Assembly (NCBI GenBank): GCA_963800475.1
Contig: CAWDAZ010000005.1
Location: 62,001 to 126,000, forward strand
Reading direction: 5' to 3'
Length of the DNA: 64,000 nucleotides
From: Palsa-465 sp963800475
GTDB taxonomy: Bacteria; Actinomycetota; Thermoleophilia; Solirubrobacterales; Solirubrobacteraceae
Shown here: positions 8,255 to 16,463 of the stretch, piece by piece
Layout: every line of letters begins with the position of its first letter
Position numbering within the stretch: position 1 is the stretch's first letter
Translations under genes and position numbers: made by a program
The notes under the pieces: model-generated
Databases searched by the model: none
What the model was told of the DNA's origin: nothing
What the model saw: the letters and a program-made list of their open reading frames with translations, nothing else

Positions 8255-8306
8255 GCGAACAATGGCGATTTGGTTCGTATATGTGAACCGGATCGCCATC
8301 GTTCGC
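8255..8306. repeat. 52-bp near-palindrome between rsuA-like gene and rlmN
   Basis: The 26-base arms 8255-8280 and 8281-8306 are complementary except at five positions. Four of the five are G-T oppositions (8270/8291, 8271/8290, 8277/8284, 8278/8283), so plus-strand RNA could form an almost unbroken hairpin with G-U pairs, whereas minus-strand RNA could not pair there. The element ends 19 bases before the rlmN start. It could be a leader hairpin of rlmN, a divergent operator, or a decayed miniature inverted-repeat element. Confidence 0.6.
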
Positions 8307-8325
8307 GCGGCTAGCCTGCTCAAAG

Positions 8326-9336
8326 ATGGATTTCGACCTTCTCACCGCCACCCTCGACGAGCTCGGCGAGCCCGCCTTCCGGCAGCGCCAGGTCTGGCGA
8401 TGGCTGGCGCAGGGCGCCGGCTCCTTCGACGCGATGACCGACCTCCCCAAACCGCTGCGCGAGACGCTTGCGCAGACCGTCCCCCTCTCGACGCTCACCG
8501 TCGAGAGCGAGAGCCAGTCGCAGCGGGATGGGACGGTCAAGGTGCTGTTCGCGACGCGCGACGGGCGCCGGCTCGAGGCCGTGCTGATGCGATACCGCGA
8601 CGGCCGCCGGTCGCTGTGCCTGTCGTCGCAGTCGGGGTGTCCGCTGACGTGTACGTTCTGCGCGACCGGATCGATGCGGTTCGGCCGCAACTTGACGAGC
8701 TCGGAGATCCTCGACCAGGCGCTTCACTTCCGCCGCATCGGCCCGGTCGATCATGCCGTGTTCATGGGGATGGGCGAGCCGATGATGAACCTCGACGCGG
8801 TGCTCGGCGCCTGCGATCGGCTACCGGACCTGGGTATCACCGCGCGGCGGACGGCGATCTCGACGGTCGGGTGGATCCCCGGAATCGAGCGGCTCGCCGA
8901 CGATCCACGGCCGCTGCGACTGGCGCTGTCGCTGCACGCCGCGGACCCTGCGCTGCGCTCGGAGCTGATGCCCGTCAACGATCGCTATCCGCTGCCCGAG
9001 GTGCTCGCCGCGTGCGCTTCGTACAACGCGCGCAAGCGCCATAAGGTGTTCGTCGAGTACGTGATGCTGGCCGGCGTAAACGACTCGCACGCCCAGGCGG
9101 CGCAGCTCGCCGACGTCCTCGATCCGCGCGTCTACAAGGTGAACCTGATCCCGTACAACCCGACGGGGTCTGGATTCGAAGGCTCGACGCCGAAGGCGAT
9201 CGAGGCCTTCAGAGCCGAGCTCGAGCGCCACGGGCTCCGGGCGACGGTGCGGTTGACACGCGGTCGCGACATCGACGCGGCGTGCGGGCAGCTCGCCGTC
9301 GTGCACCGCTCCTCTGCCGTTGGGGCGGCCGGATAG
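8326..9336 (+). CDS. rlmN: RlmN, dual-specificity 23S rRNA/tRNA adenine-C2 methyltransferase
   Basis: 336 residues. Radical-SAM enzyme that methylates C2 of A2503 in 23S rRNA and A37 of some tRNAs. The 4Fe-4S motif is C105-x3-C109-x2-C112 in SGCPLTCTFCATG; the accessory cysteines C98 (RSLCLSSQ) and C320 (DIDAACGQL) correspond to the pair needed for the methyl-transfer mechanism. FMGMGEPMMN and LSLHAADPALRSELMPVN are further signatures. An N-terminal helical accessory domain precedes the barrel. The 5' leader contains the 52-bp palindrome; no clear ribosome site is seen. Confidence 0.95.
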   Translation: MDFDLLTATLDELGEPAFRQRQVWRWLAQGAGSFDAMTDLPKPLRETLAQTVPLSTLTVESESQSQRDGTVKVLFATRDGRRLEAVLMRYRDGRRSLCLSSQSGCPLTCTFCATGSMRFGRNLTSSEILDQALHFRRIGPVDHAVFMGMGEPMMNLDAVLGACDRLPDLGITARRTAISTVGWIPGIERLADDPRPLRLALSLHAADPALRSELMPVNDRYPLPEVLAACASYNARKRHKVFVEYVMLAGVNDSHAQAAQLADVLDPRVYKVNLIPYNPTGSGFEGSTPKAIEAFRAELERHGLRATVRLTRGRDIDAACGQLAVVHRSSAVGAAG

Positions 9337-9347
9337 GCTGACGCCCG

Positions 9348-10799
9348 ATGCGCTTCGACCTGTTCTACGAGCTCGCGCTCCCCGGCGGCCTGAGCGAGCG
9401 CGAGGTGGTCGGCCAGGCGCTCGACCAGATCGCGGCCGCCGACCAGGCGGGGCTCGACGGGGCGTGGTTCGCGGAGCACCACTTCCAGCCCGGCTTCTCG
9501 CACTCCTCTGCTCCCGAGATCGTGATGGCCGCGGCCACCCAGCGCACGACCCGGATGCGGGTCGGCCACGGCGTCGTGCTGCTGCCGTTCCGCAACCCCG
9601 TGATGGTCGCCGAGCGAATCGCGACGCTCGACCTGATCTCGGATGGGCGGATCGACGTGGGCGTCGGCCGGGGCCTGTCGCCGCTCGAGTTCGATGTGTT
9701 CGGCGGGGCGATCGACGACAGCCGCGAGCGAGTCGACGAGGCGCTCGAGATCATCCGCCGCTGCTGGAACGAGGGCCCGTTCTCCTTCGAGGGGAAGTTC
9801 CTCTCGTTCCCGGAGATCGACGTCGTCCCGAAGCCGATCCAGAAGCCGCATCCGCCGCTGTGGACCGCCGCGGTCAGCCCCGACACGTTCGCGCTGGCCG
9901 CCGATCGCGATCTGGGCGTGCTCGCCGGCCCGTTCAAGCCGCTGTTTATGGTCGCCGAGGACCGCGACCGGTTCGTCGCGCGCTGCCAGGAGCTCGGCAA
10001 GGATCCCCGGGAGCTCGGGTTCGCGATGACGCTCGGCGTCGTAGTGCTCGACGACCAAGAGCGGGCGCGCGCCGTCGCGGAGCGCCACATTCGCTGGTTC
10101 TATGAGCGGCTGTTGCAGCTCACCGCGCGGGTGCTCGAGCGCAGCGGCGAGACCTACAGCTACTACCGCGAGGAGCTCGCGACGCTCCGCGAGCTGACGG
10201 GGGGCGCACCGTCGCTCGCGGCGCTCGACGACGCCGGGATGGTGATCGCCGGGACCCCGGAGTACGCGATCGAGCGTTTCCAGAAGCTGGCCGACACCGG
10301 CATCGACCACGTGCTATGCGCCGTGCAGGCCGGAGGAGTGCCGCACGCGGAGGCGCTGAGGACGATCGAGCTGCTCGGCGAGCGGGTGATCCCGGCGCTG
10401 CGCGAGACGACCGCGCCGCTGAGAGCCGAGGACGAGCGCCACGGATTCCGTGACGCTGACATGCGGATCTTCCTGCGCGAGTCGCCCACGCTGACGCCCC
10501 GGCTCGCGGTGCGGACGCTGCCACTGGCCTTCAAGCCAGAGCGTGCCGAGGGGCTCGACGCGCTGTACAGGCTCGAGATCCGGGGGCGCGGCGGCGGCCG
10601 CTGGTGGGTGCGGATCGCCGACGGCCGGCTCGAGCTGCTCGACCACGACCCGGGACAGAAGCCCGACGTGCGGATCAGCGTCGGTGCGAGGACCTGGGTG
10701 CGGCTGATGCAGGGCGGTCACTCGCGGGGGCTGTTCGGCCGGCTGCGGATCTCCGGCGAGCAGACGAAGGCCGCCGCCTTCGAGCAGCTGTTCCTCTAG
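9348..10799 (+). CDS. Luciferase-like flavin monooxygenase fused to an SCP2 domain
   Basis: 483 residues. The first 345 are a bacterial luciferase/LLM-class oxidoreductase (MRFDLFYELALP, GAWFAEHHF, LLPFRNPVMVAERIATLDLISDGRIDVGVGRG), an F420- or FMN-dependent barrel. The last 110 (ALYRLEIRGRGGGRWWVRIADGRLEL to ISGEQTKAAAFEQLF) look like a sterol-carrier-protein SCP2 lipid-binding domain with its typical low-complexity beta sheet and closing helix. The two are usually separate genes. The SCP2 part may hold a lipophilic substrate for the oxidoreductase. The gene starts 11 bases after rlmN and its stop overlaps that of the convergent GMC gene. Confidence 0.8.
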   Translation: MRFDLFYELALPGGLSEREVVGQALDQIAAADQAGLDGAWFAEHHFQPGFSHSSAPEIVMAAATQRTTRMRVGHGVVLLPFRNPVMVAERIATLDLISDGRIDVGVGRGLSPLEFDVFGGAIDDSRERVDEALEIIRRCWNEGPFSFEGKFLSFPEIDVVPKPIQKPHPPLWTAAVSPDTFALAADRDLGVLAGPFKPLFMVAEDRDRFVARCQELGKDPRELGFAMTLGVVVLDDQERARAVAERHIRWFYERLLQLTARVLERSGETYSYYREELATLRELTGGAPSLAALDDAGMVIAGTPEYAIERFQKLADTGIDHVLCAVQAGGVPHAEALRTIELLGERVIPALRETTAPLRAEDERHGFRDADMRIFLRESPTLTPRLAVRTLPLAFKPERAEGLDALYRLEIRGRGGGRWWVRIADGRLELLDHDPGQKPDVRISVGARTWVRLMQGGHSRGLFGRLRISGEQTKAAAFEQLFL

Positions 10800-12520
10800 G
10801 CGGCGGCGCGAGCGAGCCGCGCGGCGGCCCGCCACGCGAGCGCCTCGATCGTGAGCGTGGGGTTGTAGCCGCCGGAGGTCGGGAACACCGAGCCGTCGAT
10901 CGCGTACAGATTCGGGATCCCGTGGAAGCGCTGGTCGGAGTTGACGACGCTCGTGTCGGGGTCGTTGCCCATCCGCATCGTGCCCATCTGATGGTTGACG
11001 AGCCCACCGATCGCATCGGGCGCCGACCGGCCGGGGCCGCGCTGGCTGATCCCGCCGGGCCCCTGCTGCGGGATCGACGTGGTCGCGGCGAACGGGAGCA
11101 CGTACTGCGAGGACCCGGCGCCCATCTCGCTGAGGATCTCGCCGAGGCGCGGGAACACGTTGGACGCGACCACGTAGTCGTTCGGATGATGCGCGTAGGT
11201 GATCCGCGCGACCGGGAACCCGTACGCGTCGGTGACCGTCGGGTCGAGATCGACCATGTTGGACGGGACCGGCGGGTCCTGGCCGACCATCCCGATCCAC
11301 TGCACGTGCCCGAACTCGTGCGCCATCGCCTGCTTGTGGGCGGCCCCCCAACCGGCGAACTTGGCGGTCGAGATCATCCCGCCGGCGCCGAACGGATACC
11401 CCGACGAGGGCCCGATGGTCTGGATGTTCCCGTACCCGAAGGCGGGCGCCCCGGACTCGGGGCCGAGGTACATGTCGTCGAGGCAGCGCATGCTCCAGAA
11501 CCCGCGGTAGTAATCGATCCGCTGCTCGAAGAACCCGATCCCGCCGGGATAGTGGTGGACCATCAGGTTGCGCCCGACGACGTCGAGGTTGACCTTGTCG
11601 GCCGGCAGCTCCGAGAGCAGCACCAGCCGCGGCGTATCGACGGTCGAGCACGACAAGACGATCACCTTGCCGGCCACCGACCGGTGGGTCCCGGCGCCGT
11701 CGATGTACTCGACCCGCTCGGCGCGGCCACGCTTGCCGACCACGACCCGGTACACGTACGAATCGGGGCGCAGGTCGAGCCGCCCCGTCGCCTGCGCCTT
11801 GCGGAGCGCAGTAACCCGCATATCGTTCTTGGCCTCGATCGGGCAACCGTGGCTCGAGCAGAACCCGCAGTACGAGCAGCCGGGGCGATCGTCGCGCCCC
11901 AGGTTGTTGATCGCGACCGGGGTCGGGTACGGGTGAAGGCCCAGAGTGGTTGCCGCATCCTCGAACAGCTTCGCGCCGTAGTTGGGCGGGTGGCCCGGCA
12001 TCGGATACGGGTCGGCGCGCCACTCGGCGCCGGCGACCGGTGCGCCGGGATGCTGGGCCTCGCGCAGCTGCCCGCCCGCCACCCCGATCAGCTGCTCGGC
12101 CTTGTCGTAGTAGGGGCGCAGGTCCTCATAGGAGATCGGCCAGTCGACGATCTCGGCTCCCGGCAGCGATCCCCAGTACGAGCGCGCGCGGAAGTCCTCC
12201 GGCCGCAGCCGGAACGAGACCGCGCCGTAGTGGACCGTCCCCCCGCCGACGCAGCGGCTGATGCCGAGCACCCGGCCGACGTACAGGTGCTCGCCGTCAT
12301 CGGCAGTGTTGCGGAACGTCCGCGGCTCGATCAACGGGTCCTCCTCGATGAAGTTCCGGTCGCCGAACCGCAGCTCGTCGTCGCCGTAGTTCTCAGGTTG
12401 GAGATCGGGACCCTTCTCGAGCACGCACACGCGCGCGCCGGCCTTCGTCAGCACGTACGCCGCGATCCCGCCGCCGGCTCCGGAGCCGACGATCACCACG
12501 TCGAACGGCTCGGGGCTCAT
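10796..12520 (-). CDS. GMC-family FAD dehydrogenase (gluconate 2-dehydrogenase large-subunit type)
   Basis: 574 residues. FAD-binding GSGAGGGIAAYVLTKAGARVCVLEKG opens the protein, with GISRCVGGGTVHYGA near 86-100 and the catalytic His in GGLVNHQMGTMRMG plus the partner Asn in YNPTLTIEALAWR near the end. A four-cysteine cluster, C215-x2-C218-x2-C221-x4-C226, is placed where bacterial FAD-glucose/gluconate dehydrogenases carry an Fe-S cluster. It lacks its own signal peptide; the Tat signal of the small subunit encoded two genes upstream would carry it out as a complex. It starts 4 bases after the unknown exported gene. Substrate unknown (alcohol or sugar). Confidence 0.85.
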   Translation of the reverse strand: MSPEPFDVVIVGSGAGGGIAAYVLTKAGARVCVLEKGPDLQPENYGDDELRFGDRNFIEEDPLIEPRTFRNTADDGEHLYVGRVLGISRCVGGGTVHYGAVSFRLRPEDFRARSYWGSLPGAEIVDWPISYEDLRPYYDKAEQLIGVAGGQLREAQHPGAPVAGAEWRADPYPMPGHPPNYGAKLFEDAATTLGLHPYPTPVAINNLGRDDRPGCSYCGFCSSHGCPIEAKNDMRVTALRKAQATGRLDLRPDSYVYRVVVGKRGRAERVEYIDGAGTHRSVAGKVIVLSCSTVDTPRLVLLSELPADKVNLDVVGRNLMVHHYPGGIGFFEQRIDYYRGFWSMRCLDDMYLGPESGAPAFGYGNIQTIGPSSGYPFGAGGMISTAKFAGWGAAHKQAMAHEFGHVQWIGMVGQDPPVPSNMVDLDPTVTDAYGFPVARITYAHHPNDYVVASNVFPRLGEILSEMGAGSSQYVLPFAATTSIPQQGPGGISQRGPGRSAPDAIGGLVNHQMGTMRMGNDPDTSVVNSDQRFHGIPNLYAIDGSVFPTSGGYNPTLTIEALAWRAAARLARAAA

Positions 12521-12524
12521 CGCC

Positions 12525-13397
12525 TCATCCGAGCGGCGCGTACGGATTCACCGTCGAGGCGCTGTAGCCCCACCAGTCGACGCAGCCTCCATACAGCAAG
12601 TCGTCGTCGTTCGGGCAATGCTGACCGCTGTTGAAGCCGGCGGCGTAGGCGATGTCGTTGAAGTCGACTCCACCCGGGTTCTCGGTCGCGTCGGCGATGT
12701 CGACGTCGAGGTACACGCCGTCGATCCGAGCTCCCCGCCGGTTGACGTACCACGGGCCCGCGTAGTACGGCCCCTGCGCCGCGGTGTGGACGAAGTTGGC
12801 CGTATCGGTCGTGTAGCCGGCGAGCTGATGGCGGTCGGCGAAGCCGACGGCGGGCTCCTGGGGAGATCCCTCCGGGACAAGCAGCTTGTCGTTGGTGAAG
12901 TTCTTCGTGTTGGGGCTGTGGTCGAGCGGGTCCACGGTGTAGGTGGAGTTCGCCGAGGTGAGCCTGTAGAAGACGTGTCCGTGCGGGTAGTAGTAGGGCG
13001 CCGCGCTCGTGGCCGAGATCTTCGAGAAGTTGATGAACAGCCGCCGGCAGCCCGAGCAGAGCGCCGGCGTCCGGACGCGGATCACGACGAGGCCCTTCGC
13101 CGCCGCCGGGAATCCGGAGTGGTGGCACGCGGGATCGGCGCCGGTTACGGTCGGACCGCCTCCCCCCGGGGTGTACTCGGTGACGTTCGGCTGCACGCAG
13201 AACGTGTCGGCCGGCTGGTAGCGCTGCCATGTCGACGTCACGTCGGTGATCGGACCGAGCGTGTCGTAGTAGAACGGGACGCCACTGGGCGCGGCTGTGT
13301 CCGCGAGCGACGCCGGCGCCTGCTGGGCGCCCGCGGGGGCGGCGGTGGCGAACGCCACCGCGAGGGCGGCGAGCGCCGCAAGCCGGGCTTTGATCAC
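12525..13397 (-). CDS. Exported protein of unknown function in GMC dehydrogenase operon
   Basis: 290 residues from GTG 13397, with AAAGGAG 7 bases upstream and a 4-base GTGA overlap with the preceding gene. It has a clear Sec-type signal peptide (VIKARLAALAALAVAFATAAPAGAQQ). The mature part is rich in Tyr, Asn and Pro and has cysteines including an ALCSGCRR motif at about residue 125, plus CVQ, ACHH, QHC and GGC. In known gluconate/sorbitol dehydrogenases the third subunit is a cytochrome c; here there is no CxxCH haem site. It may replace the cytochrome as partner or electron acceptor, or be a substrate-binding subunit. No family recognised. Confidence 0.75.
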   Translation of the reverse strand: MIKARLAALAALAVAFATAAPAGAQQAPASLADTAAPSGVPFYYDTLGPITDVTSTWQRYQPADTFCVQPNVTEYTPGGGGPTVTGADPACHHSGFPAAAKGLVVIRVRTPALCSGCRRLFINFSKISATSAAPYYYPHGHVFYRLTSANSTYTVDPLDHSPNTKNFTNDKLLVPEGSPQEPAVGFADRHQLAGYTTDTANFVHTAAQGPYYAGPWYVNRRGARIDGVYLDVDIADATENPGGVDFNDIAYAAGFNSGQHCPNDDDLLYGGCVDWWGYSASTVNPYAPLG

Positions 13398-14077
13398 GTT
13401 GTCTCCTTTCCGGGCTGGATCATCTCCTCCGGCGCGTAGCCGCCGTACACGTTCCAGGGGGCGTCGGCCGGGCCGATTCCGGGGAACCGAACGCCGTGCA
13501 CATCGCCGGCGTACCCGAACGTGCTCCAGGCGCGGTACCCCCGGTTGCCGCCGTAGACGGGATGGGAATAGGTGCCCTCGAGCGTGTGGTTGTAGAGCGC
13601 GCTGAAGAAGTCCGAGCCGGAGTCGTCGAGCGCCGTCAGGATCGCGTCCTGGACCTGGGTCGGGACGGCCGCGAAGTTGCCTGCCGCCATCGTGTCGAGC
13701 TGAGCGAGGCCCTGGGCATACACCGAGCGCAGCCGCCTGACCTCTCTGCTCCAGCCGATCCGCTTGATTCGCGACAGCACCTGGAACCGGCCGAAGCGCG
13801 ACCGGTACGGCCCGCCGGCGTAGATGCTGCCGGCCCCGGACAGCAGCGTGAGGATGTAGTTGTCGGCGCCGACGTCGGCCGCCGACCAGTCGCCCGAGCC
13901 GGATGCCGGCACGATCCGCGCGACCGCCGCCTTGAGCGTCGCCTGCTGGCTCGGGGCGAGCACGGCGGCGCGGGCCTTGGGCAGCCATGGCGGCAGCGCG
14001 AGCGCGAGCGCACCGGCGACGCCGGTACGACCGGCCTGGCCGAGCGCCTGTCGCCTGGTGATCGCCGGGAGCTTCAC
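13394..14077 (-). CDS. Gluconate 2-dehydrogenase subunit 3-like small subunit, Tat signal
   Basis: 227 residues from GTG 14077. The N-terminus has a twin-arginine signal (ITRRQALGQAGRTG followed by ALALALPPWLPKARA). The mature part carries LKAAVARIVPASGSGDWSAADVG and the helical body of subunit 3 of membrane-bound gluconate dehydrogenases, which chaperones and exports the GMC flavoprotein. Immediately downstream are the unknown exported protein and the GMC subunit, in one translationally coupled operon. The upstream spacer holds a 9-bp inverted repeat. Confidence 0.75.
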   Translation of the reverse strand: MKLPAITRRQALGQAGRTGVAGALALALPPWLPKARAAVLAPSQQATLKAAVARIVPASGSGDWSAADVGADNYILTLLSGAGSIYAGGPYRSRFGRFQVLSRIKRIGWSREVRRLRSVYAQGLAQLDTMAAGNFAAVPTQVQDAILTALDDSGSDFFSALYNHTLEGTYSHPVYGGNRGYRAWSTFGYAGDVHGVRFPGIGPADAPWNVYGGYAPEEMIQPGKETT

Positions 14078-14097
14078 TTGTCAGTCAACGTCTCGGA

Positions 14098-14133
14098 GGT
14101 CGTCGATCTTGCGGTCTCAGAACGTCGACGACC
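14098..14133. promoter_or_regulatory. Inverted repeat upstream of GMC dehydrogenase operon
   Basis: GGTCGTCGA (14098-14106) and TCGACGACC (14125-14133) are perfect 9-bp complements with an 18-base spacer, starting 21 bases upstream of the first gene of the dehydrogenase operon. It could be an operator or a leader hairpin. Confidence 0.35.
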
Positions 14134-14227
14134 GCGGGCGGCGATGCGCGCCACAGCAGCAGCCACTGTCGTTCGCCTCTTCACCGCCCCGGCAACGGAA
14201 CCACAGGCCCGGAGGGCGGTCAAGCTG

Positions 14228-14282
14228 AAAAACGGTCAACCCGCCGCGGAGCCGCGCCGGTGTGCGCGATCGCCGCGGCGGG
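14228..14282 (-). terminator. Rho-independent-like terminator after acyl-CoA dehydrogenase operon
   Basis: On the minus strand, 32 bases after the stop at 14315, a stem of ten perfect G-C-rich pairs (14273-14282 with 14240-14249) is followed by TTGACCGTTTTT. A second, outer pair of 12-base arms (14291-14302 with 14181-14192) encloses it. This separates the acyl-CoA dehydrogenase operon from the GMC dehydrogenase operon. Confidence 0.6.
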
Positions 14283-14314
14283 TGTCGGCCCCGGGGCGGT
14301 GACGTCCGCGCGGC

Positions 14315-15310
14315 TCAGGCGGCGCTCAGCGCGCTCCTGACCCGCTCGGCGCCGAGCCGGGCGAGTGCCGCCCGGTGCCGGCGCGCCCCACCCAGCAGCG
14401 CGCTGTCGAGCTGCGCGCGCTTGTACAGCCAGTGCACGTCGGCCTCCCAGGTGAAGCCGATGCCTCCGTGCGCCTGGATCGCGGACGCCGTGACCTCGCG
14501 GCCGGCGTCGGCGCCCGCGGCCGCGGCCAGCGCCGCCGCCTCCGCAAGCCGGTCCGGATCGGCGTCCGCCGCCCACGCCGCGAAGTAGGCGGCCGAGCGG
14601 ATCCCCTCGGTGTGGCGGAGCATCTCCGCACAGCGATGGCCGACGGCCTGGAAGGAACCGACCGGCACGCCGAACTGCTTGCGGTCCTTGACGTACTCGA
14701 GCGTCATCTCGAGCGCCCGCTGCGAGACCCCGATCAGCTCCGAGGCGACAGCGGTACGGATCCGGTCGGCGGCGCCCGCTCCGAGCGGCTCGCCGTGCCC
14801 CGAAACGGTCGCGAACCGCCGCGTGGGGTCGATCGCGACGAGCTCATCGACGTCGGCGGCGGCGCGGTCGAGCAGTGACGCGTCGTCACCGTCGATCAGC
14901 ACGATCACGGCGGCGTCGACGGCGTCGGCCGCCAGCTCGCGCGTGCCGATCCCCGCCGTCTGCTCGCCGGAGGCGAGCCCCGGCAGCCACTTCGAGCGCT
15001 GCTCCGGCGTCCCGGTCGCCTCGATCACCGCTGCCGCCGTCGCCGTCGACAGGTACGGCGTGGCCGCGCACGCGTAGCCGAGCTCTTCGAGCAGCACCGC
15101 CAGCTCGACCGCGCCGAGCCCCTGTCCGCCGTGCTCCGCCGACACCGCGATCCCCGGCCACCCGAGCTCGACCAGCTCGGACCACAGCGCGGGGTCGTAG
15201 CGCTGCTCCGTGGCGGCCGCGCGCACCTTCGAGAACGGAGAGCGCGACGCGAGCAGCTCGTGGGCGACCCGCTTGATCTCCTTCTGTTCGTCGTTCAGAT
15301 CGAAGTCCAT
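14315..15310 (-). CDS. Acyl-CoA dehydrogenase family protein (probable non-catalytic partner)
   Basis: 331 residues from ATG 15310, AGGAGG upstream. MDFDLNDEQKEIKRVAHELLAS, GWPGIAVSAEHGGQGLGAVELAVLLEELGY and the C-terminal HGGIGFTWEADVHWLYKRA are acyl-CoA dehydrogenase blocks. It is shorter than usual and lacks the IEGGTTEI-type stretch that carries the catalytic Glu in its neighbour. In actinobacterial steroid and lipid catabolism such pairs form heteromeric alpha2-beta2 enzymes with one catalytic chain; the 13-base spacing to the upstream dehydrogenase gene fits this arrangement. Substrate unknown. Confidence 0.82.
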   Translation of the reverse strand: MDFDLNDEQKEIKRVAHELLASRSPFSKVRAAATEQRYDPALWSELVELGWPGIAVSAEHGGQGLGAVELAVLLEELGYACAATPYLSTATAAAVIEATGTPEQRSKWLPGLASGEQTAGIGTRELAADAVDAAVIVLIDGDDASLLDRAAADVDELVAIDPTRRFATVSGHGEPLGAGAADRIRTAVASELIGVSQRALEMTLEYVKDRKQFGVPVGSFQAVGHRCAEMLRHTEGIRSAAYFAAWAADADPDRLAEAAALAAAAGADAGREVTASAIQAHGGIGFTWEADVHWLYKRAQLDSALLGGARRHRAALARLGAERVRSALSAA

Positions 15311-15323
15311 GTCAGCCCTCCTC

Positions 15324-16463
15324 CTAGCGTGCCTTCGGCAGGCCGAGCACCCGCTCGGCGACGATGTTCTTGAGGATCTCGGTGGTGCCACCCTCGATCG
15401 TGTTTCCGCGCGCGCGGAGCAGCTCGTAGCTCCACCGGTCACCCGCCGTCAGCGCCCGCGGTCCGAGCACGTCGGCCGCGAACTGGGTGAGCTGCTGGTT
15501 GGTCTCCGACCACATCCACTTCGTCAACGAGCCCTCCGGGCCCGGCTGTCCGTAGCGCTCGATCGTGGTCAGCCCGCGGTATGCGGTCAGACGCAGGATC
15601 TCGGCCTTGAGGTGCAGGTCACCGAGCCGGTCGGCGATCACCGGGTCCTCGAGCAATCCGCGCCGGTCGGCCTCGGCGAACACCTCGTCGAGCACCTGCC
15701 GCAGCCGCACCTGCAGGAAGAACGCCAGCCCGGCGCGCTCGTTCATCAGCGTCGTGAGCGCGACCTTCCAGCCGTTGCCGACCCCGCCGAGCACGTTCGC
15801 CTCCGGGATCCGGGCCTCCTCGATGAACAGCTCGTTGAATTCGGCCTCCCCCGTGATCTGGCGCAGCGGCCGGACCTGGATCGCGTCCTGCTCCATGTCC
15901 ATCAGGAAGTACGTGAGGCCCTTGTGCTTGGGCGCCTCGGTGTCGGTCCGCGCAACCAGCATGCACCACTTGGAGTATTGGGCGCCGCTGGTCCACACCT
16001 TCTGGCCGGTGACGACCCACTCGTCGCCGTCCTGGACCGCGCGGGTCTTCAGCGCCGCGAGATCCGAGCCCGCCTCCGGCTCCGAGAACCCCTGGCACCA
16101 GATCTCCTCGGCGGTCACGATCGGCGCCAGGAATCGCTCCTTCTGCTCCTCGGTGCCCCAGATCATGATCGTCGGGCCCGCGAGCAGCAGCCCCAATACG
16201 TTTGCGGGCAGCGGTGCCTTCGCGCGGGCGAGCTCCTCGAAGAAGATCGCCGACTGCGTCAGCGTCGCGCCGCGGCCGCCGAACTCGACCGGCCAGTGGA
16301 CCGCAGCCCAGCCGCCGTCGGCCAGGCGCCGCTGAAAGTCGCGCCGCCACTGGTAGGCCTCGGCATCTTCGCCGGGCGGCTCATCGCCCGGATGGTTGTC
16401 GACAAGCCACGCTCGCAGCTCGTCGCGAAACGCCGTCTCCGGCTCTGTGAACGTCAGGTCCAT
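15324..16463 (-). CDS. Acyl-CoA dehydrogenase (catalytic chain)
   Basis: 379 residues, normal length. Start ATG 16463 has AAGGAGGAG upstream. FAD and substrate motifs: WCQGFSEPEAGSDLAALKTRA, VWTSGAQYSKWCMLVARTD, and the C-terminal NTIEGGTTEILKNIVAERVLGLP with the likely catalytic Glu. The family oxidises acyl-CoA thioesters to 2-enoyl-CoA and passes electrons to ETF. The start overlaps the upstream tetR stop by 10 bases, so the regulator and enzyme are translationally coupled. Confidence 0.88.
   Translation of the reverse strand: MDLTFTEPETAFRDELRAWLVDNHPGDEPPGEDAEAYQWRRDFQRRLADGGWAAVHWPVEFGGRGATLTQSAIFFEELARAKAPLPANVLGLLLAGPTIMIWGTEEQKERFLAPIVTAEEIWCQGFSEPEAGSDLAALKTRAVQDGDEWVVTGQKVWTSGAQYSKWCMLVARTDTEAPKHKGLTYFLMDMEQDAIQVRPLRQITGEAEFNELFIEEARIPEANVLGGVGNGWKVALTTLMNERAGLAFFLQVRLRQVLDEVFAEADRRGLLEDPVIADRLGDLHLKAEILRLTAYRGLTTIERYGQPGPEGSLTKWMWSETNQQLTQFAADVLGPRALTAGDRWSYELLRARGNTIEGGTTEILKNIVAERVLGLPKAR

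Noticed and set aside
8262..9044. Open frame starting inside the 52-bp palindrome
   Set aside because: It is the +2 shadow of rlmN; its residues are Arg/Ala-rich and the rlmN frame is fully conserved.
12525..13397. Cytochrome c identity for the middle gene of the GMC operon
   Set aside because: There is a CSGC motif but it is followed by Arg, not His, so no CxxCH haem-binding site exists.
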